Assembly (NCBI GenBank): GCA_964559535.1
Contig: CAZLIC010000015.1
Span: forward strand, 1 to 64,000
Origin: CAZLIC01 sp964559535
Lineage (GTDB): Bacteria > Pseudomonadota > Alphaproteobacteria > Rhodobacterales > Rhodobacteraceae
Direction of reading: 5' to 3'
Length of the DNA: 64,000 nt
The notes beneath the pieces are model-generated. The model did no database searches and was not told where the DNA came from. It saw only the letters and a list, made by a program, of their open reading frames with translations. Positions 60,230 through 64,000 of the stretch are shown in pieces (within the stretch, counting starts at the first letter, position 1; the number at the start of each line of letters is the position of its first letter). Both the position numbers and the translations under genes were made by a program.

Positions 60230-60529
60230 ACCAGGTCCATCGCGAAACAAGTTCAAACGCCGCTTTTTCCGATGCCAGTGTCGCGTCGTGAGCGGATGGT
60301 TTTGCGGAATGGCTGGTTCGCACAGACGCGAAAACGCAAGTATAACAGGTTCTTACGGCTCTACACCATATGGCCCGCAGTGCAGAGCCTCGGAGAATAC
60401 TGGCCCTGAGAGAACGCTTTGGGGTCACAGCATGGCGTGACCGGTGGAAAGGGCTGCGCGCATAACCCTTGAAAACAACGGAAAAATCCGGCCACGGCCT
60501 GATCGGGAGGACGCTTTCGCGGGGGCAAG
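60230..60529. other. Gap between Res gene and tRNA-Ser(TGA); possible right attachment region
   Basis: About 300 bases without a gene. It contains CCCTTGAAAACAACGGAAAAATCC (positions ~60467-60490), which resembles CCCTTTGAAAACACGGAAAATTC at ~1128-1150 on the far left, but not closely enough to call an att repeat. No terminator with a T-run is obvious. Confidence 0.4.
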
Positions 60530-60619
60530 TGGCGGATGGGGTGGGATTCGAACCCACGGTGGGGTCTCCCCCACGCCGGTTTTCAAGACCGGAGCCATAA
60601 ACCACTCGGCCACCCATCC
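60530..60619 (-). tRNA. tRNA-Ser (anticodon TGA)
   Basis: On the minus strand GGATGGG pairs with CCCATCC, followed by G and encoded CCA. The D-arm has GGCCGAGTGG, the anticodon loop is CTTGAAA (anticodon TGA), the variable arm is long and the T-loop is GGTTCGAATCC. It is 90 nt long, a class II serine tRNA that reads UCA (and other UCN by wobble). It marks the return to core chromosome on the right. Confidence 0.97.
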
Positions 60620-60850
60620 GTCCAGGGCCTGATAGGCGCAGCGGCGCCGAGGGGCAAGCGTGCGCGCGTATCGGCCCGGCCGCGCACCAGGAACAAAGTG
60701 TGGCGCTGCTGCCAATTTCTGCCGAAGCCCTGCTGCAGGCTTCCCTCGGGCGACACCAGCCGCTATCATAACGCACAGCGGGCAACGACCCGCGCCGGGC
60801 AGAACGAAAGCGCGCCGCAGAATGCGCGCAGGCAGTTGGGGGTGAGGCGC

Positions 60851-61948
60851 ATGAACAGGGCACGATACGGGGCACTTCTGCTGGCGGCAGCCGCACTGGC
60901 GCTGACCGGCTGCGACGAGACGACAACCGGCCGCGCGGCCACCGATACGGCTACGGCGCCGGTTGCCGGGGCCGCGCGGGAAACCACGCTGGTCGAGCGC
61001 GACGTCGAGGCACCGCAGGTGTTCGAGGCCACCGACTCTGGCCTGTGGGACGGGCGGCCGTCACTGGGCGGCGTTTGGGTCGCCTCACCCGATGCCATGG
61101 ATCCCGAGCGGGTCATCATCCGCAACCCGGCCAATGGCCGGTTCGTGATTGGCGCCCTGTTCCGCCGGGAACGGCTGAACCCCGGCCCGGCGCTGCAGAT
61201 CTCGTCCGACGCCGCCGCTGCCCTGGGCATCTTGGCCGGCGCGCCAACGCAGCTGCATGTCACCGCCCTGCGGCGCGAGGAAGTGGCCGATGTGCCAGCC
61301 CCCGACGCCTCTGAGCCGCTGCTCGACAGTGCCGAGACAGTGGCCGAGGAAGAGCCGGAACTCGTCGCTTCGGCTGCCGCCGCCATTGACCGCGCTGCGG
61401 GCAATCCGACCGTCACCGACGTTGGCCCGGCGCCCGATGCGGCGGCAGCCGCGGCGCCTGCGGACGGCGCCCCCGCCGCCGACATCGCCGCCGCCGAAGA
61501 GACCCCGAAGAAGCGCAGGGGCTGGCTTTTCGGACGCAAGGCGCAAACGGAAACGGCGGTGGCTGCGACGGCAGGCGCATCGGCCGACGGCGAGATCACG
61601 GCCACCGCGCTGGACGGCACGCCCGTTGACACCGCGCCGCTCTCGGTCATTCCCGCCATTGACGCTGCGGCAGCGACCCCGGCGCCGACGCCCGTCGCCG
61701 CAATAGCCGCTCCGTCCAAGCCGCGGCCCTCGGGTGCGGGCGTGGTACAGATCGGCTTCTTCTCGGTCGAGGGCAACGCCGACCGCGCCGTCACGGTGCT
61801 GACGGCGCAGGGCGTGCCCGCCCGCAAGGTAACCGACAGCGCCAAGGGCAAGACCTTCTGGCGCGTGGTGGCCGATGCCCCCGACAGGACCGCGATGCTG
61901 ACCAAGGTCAAGGCCGCGGGCTTTACCGACGCCTACCTCAGCCGATAG
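60851..61948 (+). CDS. SPOR-domain lipoprotein
   Basis: A 365-residue protein from ATG 60851. The signal peptide LLLAAAALALTGC has a lipobox (LTGC, Cys ~21), so the protein is lipid-anchored. A conserved N-terminal region (LWDGRPSLGGVWVASPDAMD, VIIRNPANGRFVIGALFRRE) resembles RlpA-adjacent septal proteins. A long Ala/Pro/Glu-rich linker leads to a C-terminal SPOR domain (VVQIGFFSVEGNADRAVTVL, AKGKTFWRVVADAPDRTAML). SPOR domains bind denuded glycan at the septum. It is 9 bases ahead of the carboxypeptidase, a conserved Rhodobacterales neighbourhood. Confidence 0.88.
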   Translation: MNRARYGALLLAAAALALTGCDETTTGRAATDTATAPVAGAARETTLVERDVEAPQVFEATDSGLWDGRPSLGGVWVASPDAMDPERVIIRNPANGRFVIGALFRRERLNPGPALQISSDAAAALGILAGAPTQLHVTALRREEVADVPAPDASEPLLDSAETVAEEEPELVASAAAAIDRAAGNPTVTDVGPAPDAAAAAAPADGAPAADIAAAEETPKKRRGWLFGRKAQTETAVAATAGASADGEITATALDGTPVDTAPLSVIPAIDAAAATPAPTPVAAIAAPSKPRPSGAGVVQIGFFSVEGNADRAVTVLTAQGVPARKVTDSAKGKTFWRVVADAPDRTAMLTKVKAAGFTDAYLSR

Positions 61949-61957
61949 AGGACGCTC

Positions 61958-63118
61958 ATGCGCTGGATCACTGCCCTTGTCCTGTCCCTGATCCTTGCCC
62001 TGCCCGCCCGCGCCTTCGACACGCGGGCGACGGCGGCCTGGGTCTATGACGTGAAGGCCGGGGTGGTGCTTCTGGAAAAGAACGCGGACACACCGCTGCC
62101 GCCCGCGTCGATGTCCAAGCTGATGACGTTGAACATGCTGTTCGAGGCGCTGCGGGACGGGCGCGTCACCATGCAGACGGTCTTCCCCGTCTCGTCGCGC
62201 GCCAAGGCGATGGGCGGTTCGACCATGTTCCTGAACGAGCTGGACCAGCCCACTGTCGAGGAACTGATCAAGGGCATCGTCATCAATTCCGGCAACGATG
62301 CCTGCGTGGTGGTGGCCGAAGGGCTGGCGGGGTCGGAAGACACATTTGCCCGGCAGATGACGGAACGTGCCGCCGCGCTGGGGATGACGGGCTCGAACTT
62401 CACCAATGCCTCGGGCTGGCCCGCGCCGGGGCATGCGATGACGATGCGCGATCTGGGTATTCTGGCCAGGCGGCTGATCACCGAGTTTCCCGAATTCTAC
62501 CCCTACTTCGCGATGACCGAGTTCAACTACAAGGACCGGGCCCCCGCCAACGCCCGCAACCGCAACCCGCTGCTGCAGATTTCCGGCGGTGATTGGACGG
62601 CGGACGGGCTGAAGACGGGGCATACGTCTGAAGCGGGCTACGGCCTTGTCGGCTCGGCCAGGCGCGGTGACCGCCGGGTGATCTTCGTCATCACCGGGCT
62701 CGACAGCGAGAAGGCGCGGGCCGAGGAAAGCCAGGGGCTGGCGAACTGGGCCTTCCGCCAGTTCGTGGAAAAGACGGTGGCCAAGGCCGGCACCCGCGTG
62801 GCCGAGGCCGAAGTCGCGCTGGGGTCGGCCACCACGGTGGGTCTGGTTCCGGCCGAGGATGTGGTGACGCTGGTGCCTGCAACAGTGCAGGACGGGGTGT
62901 CGGCCGATGTCGTCTACAACGGCCCGCTGATCGCCCCTGTGGCGAAGGGGTCGGCCGTGGCCGAACTGGTGCTGCGCATCCCTGGCCTGCCCGACCGCAC
63001 CATCCCGCTGGTCGCCGAAGCGGATGTCGCCCGCGGTGGTTTCTTCGTGCGCCTTTCGGCGGCGGCCGCCGACCTGCGCGCGCGTGTCGCGGGCGGGGAT
63101 GCCGCCCCGGCCAGCTGA
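61958..63118 (+). CDS. dacC: D-alanyl-D-alanine carboxypeptidase (PBP5/6 type)
   Basis: A 386-residue penicillin-binding protein. Signal peptide ALVLSLILALPARA. Active-site motifs are SxxK at S51-K54 (PPASMSKLM), SGN at S111 (VINSGNDAC) and KTG at 219-221 (ADGLKTGHTSEAG). The C-terminal beta domain follows (from ~280), typical of PBP5/6. It removes the terminal D-Ala from peptidoglycan pentapeptides in the periplasm. The stop codon overlaps the tmk start (TGATG). Confidence 0.95.
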   Translation: MRWITALVLSLILALPARAFDTRATAAWVYDVKAGVVLLEKNADTPLPPASMSKLMTLNMLFEALRDGRVTMQTVFPVSSRAKAMGGSTMFLNELDQPTVEELIKGIVINSGNDACVVVAEGLAGSEDTFARQMTERAAALGMTGSNFTNASGWPAPGHAMTMRDLGILARRLITEFPEFYPYFAMTEFNYKDRAPANARNRNPLLQISGGDWTADGLKTGHTSEAGYGLVGSARRGDRRVIFVITGLDSEKARAEESQGLANWAFRQFVEKTVAKAGTRVAEAEVALGSATTVGLVPAEDVVTLVPATVQDGVSADVVYNGPLIAPVAKGSAVAELVLRIPGLPDRTIPLVAEADVARGGFFVRLSAAAADLRARVAGGDAAPAS

Positions 63119-63747
63119 TGCTCGGCGTCGGCTTATTCATCAGCTTCGAAGGCATCGACGGTTCCGGCAAGTCCACCCAGGCCCGCCGTCTGACCGATAC
63201 CCTGCGCGCCCGCGGCCGTGCCGTGACGCTGACGCGTGAACCGGGCGGCAGCCCGGGGGCCGAGGAAATCCGCCGTCTTGTGTTGACGGGCGAGCCCGAC
63301 CGCTGGTCGCCCGAGGTGGAAATCCTGCTGTTCACCGCCGCCCGGCGCGACCATCTGGACCGAACGATCAAGCCCGCGCTGGCTCGGGGCGAAACGGTGA
63401 TCACCGACCGCTTTGCCGATTCCACGCGCATGTATCAGGGCCTTGCCCGCAACGGCGGCCCCGACCTGCGGGCACTGGTGGATAGCCTGCACGCGCAGGT
63501 GATCGGCGCCGAGCCCGACCTGACCTTCCTCATCGACATCGACCCTGCCGAAGGCCATGCCCGCGCCGACGCCCGCCCCGGTCCGGAACGGCGGTTCGAG
63601 GAGATGGGCGCCAGCCTTCAGGCCCGCATGCGTGACGGCTTCCTGAGGCTGGCCGCGCAACACCCCCGCTTCCGCGTGATCGACGGCCACGGCAGCCCCG
63701 AAACGGTCGCGGCACGCGTCCTGCTGGCCTATGAGGCCGCGCGATGA
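63118..63747 (+). CDS. tmk: Thymidylate kinase
   Basis: A 209-residue kinase converting dTMP to dTDP. P-loop FEGIDGSGKSTQARRL, then TREPGGSPGAEEIRRLVLTG, the DR motif in VITDRFADSTRMYQGLARNG, and the LID region in RADARPGPERRFEEM. Length is normal. It overlaps the carboxypeptidase by 1 base and holB by 4. Confidence 0.96.
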   Translation: MLGVGLFISFEGIDGSGKSTQARRLTDTLRARGRAVTLTREPGGSPGAEEIRRLVLTGEPDRWSPEVEILLFTAARRDHLDRTIKPALARGETVITDRFADSTRMYQGLARNGGPDLRALVDSLHAQVIGAEPDLTFLIDIDPAEGHARADARPGPERRFEEMGASLQARMRDGFLRLAAQHPRFRVIDGHGSPETVAARVLLAYEAAR

Positions 63748-64000
63748 GCCGGGCGCCCCGGGAAGACGCCCCCGCCCTTCCCGAGCCCGACCGCATCGAG
63801 GGCGCCCCCCACCCCCGCGAAACACCCCGACTTTTCGGTCATGCACAGGCCGAAGACGCCATCCTGAACGCTTTCAACAGCGGCCGACTGCACCACGCCT
63901 GGCTGATCTCGGGCCCACAGGGTGTGGGCAAGGCCACGCTTGCCTGGCGCATCGCCCGTTTCCTGATCGCCACGCCCGATGATGATGGCGGCATGTTCGC
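63744..64000 (+). CDS. holB: DNA polymerase III delta-prime subunit, N-terminal part (runs off window)
   Basis: The frame from ATG 63744 gives a Pro-rich start, then RLFGHAQAEDAILNAFNSGR, HHAWLISGPQGVGKATLAW and IARFLIATPDDD. The P-loop with Lys and the HAWLISGP context identify the clamp-loader subunit delta-prime. The order tmk-holB is typical. The rest of the gene lies outside the window. Confidence 0.93.
   Translation, partial: MSRAPREDAPALPEPDRIEGAPHPRETPRLFGHAQAEDAILNAFNSGRLHHAWLISGPQGVGKATLAWRIARFLIATPDDDGGMF

Overview
The window is high-GC DNA from an alphaproteobacterium, most likely a member of the Rhodobacteraceae. The evidence is the GTA-like phage tail genes, a GTTC-N7-GTTC LexA-type box, the overlapping ATGA-style gene starts, and a core block of SPOR lipoprotein, D-Ala-D-Ala carboxypeptidase, tmk and holB on the right. 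Two serine tRNA genes, tRNA-Ser(GCT) at 644-733 and tRNA-Ser(TGA) at 60530-60619, bracket about 60 kb of accessory DNA. The chromosome proper resumes after the second tRNA.

Left part (1-9902). Small remnants of mobile-element genes and a fragment of a calcium-binding protein surround tRNA-Ser(GCT). Then comes one long leftward metal-resistance operon: merT, merP, a small double-cysteine membrane protein, merF, merA, a cysteine-rich secreted protein, a FixH-like protein, cusB and cusA. It diverges from merR across a textbook mer promoter-operator (19-bp spacer, CTGTAG-TTG-CTACAG dyad). Mercury import and reduction are therefore apparently co-transcribed with a Cu(I)/Ag(I)-type RND pump.

Prophage late region (9937-32215, leftward). 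Reading with transcription: terminase small and large subunits, a gpW-like joiner, lambda-type portal, a prohead protease fused to the major capsid protein, DUF2190 decoration protein, head-tail adaptor, DUF6441 protein broken by an in-frame amber codon, tail terminator, tail tube, tail chaperone G with a probable -1 frameshift product, tape measure, DUF2460, a lysis cassette, DUF2163, NlpC/P60, a TIM-barrel host-specificity protein and a DUF2793 fibre. The head is lambda-like and the tail baseplate is GTA-like. A single rightward gene with a HEPN-type RNxxxH motif (23840-24556) sits inside this operon.

Early and accessory region (32327-51502). It holds two DNA methyltransferases, one with a second long overlapping frame, an AT-richer DUF488 cassette, a RuvC-like nuclease, a Toprim-VapE primase-helicase, a RecD/Dda-type helicase, a PD-(D/E)XK nuclease, a DUF669-like protein, a RecA-like ATPase and a sigma-like regulator. 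Upstream lie an inverted-repeat operator, three exact 11-bp tandem repeats, and a two-gene unit (411-residue unknown protein plus winged-helix regulator) behind a LexA-type box.

Right part (51666-60229, rightward). A coupled cassette of a small protein, DUF2924, a large serine recombinase and an HTH protein is followed by a type III restriction-modification pair (mod, res), then tRNA-Ser(TGA). Overall this looks like a prophage or prophage-derived island that carries metal resistance at its tail end and a restriction system at its integrase end. Exact attachment sites could not be found by eye, so the element's boundaries are inferred.
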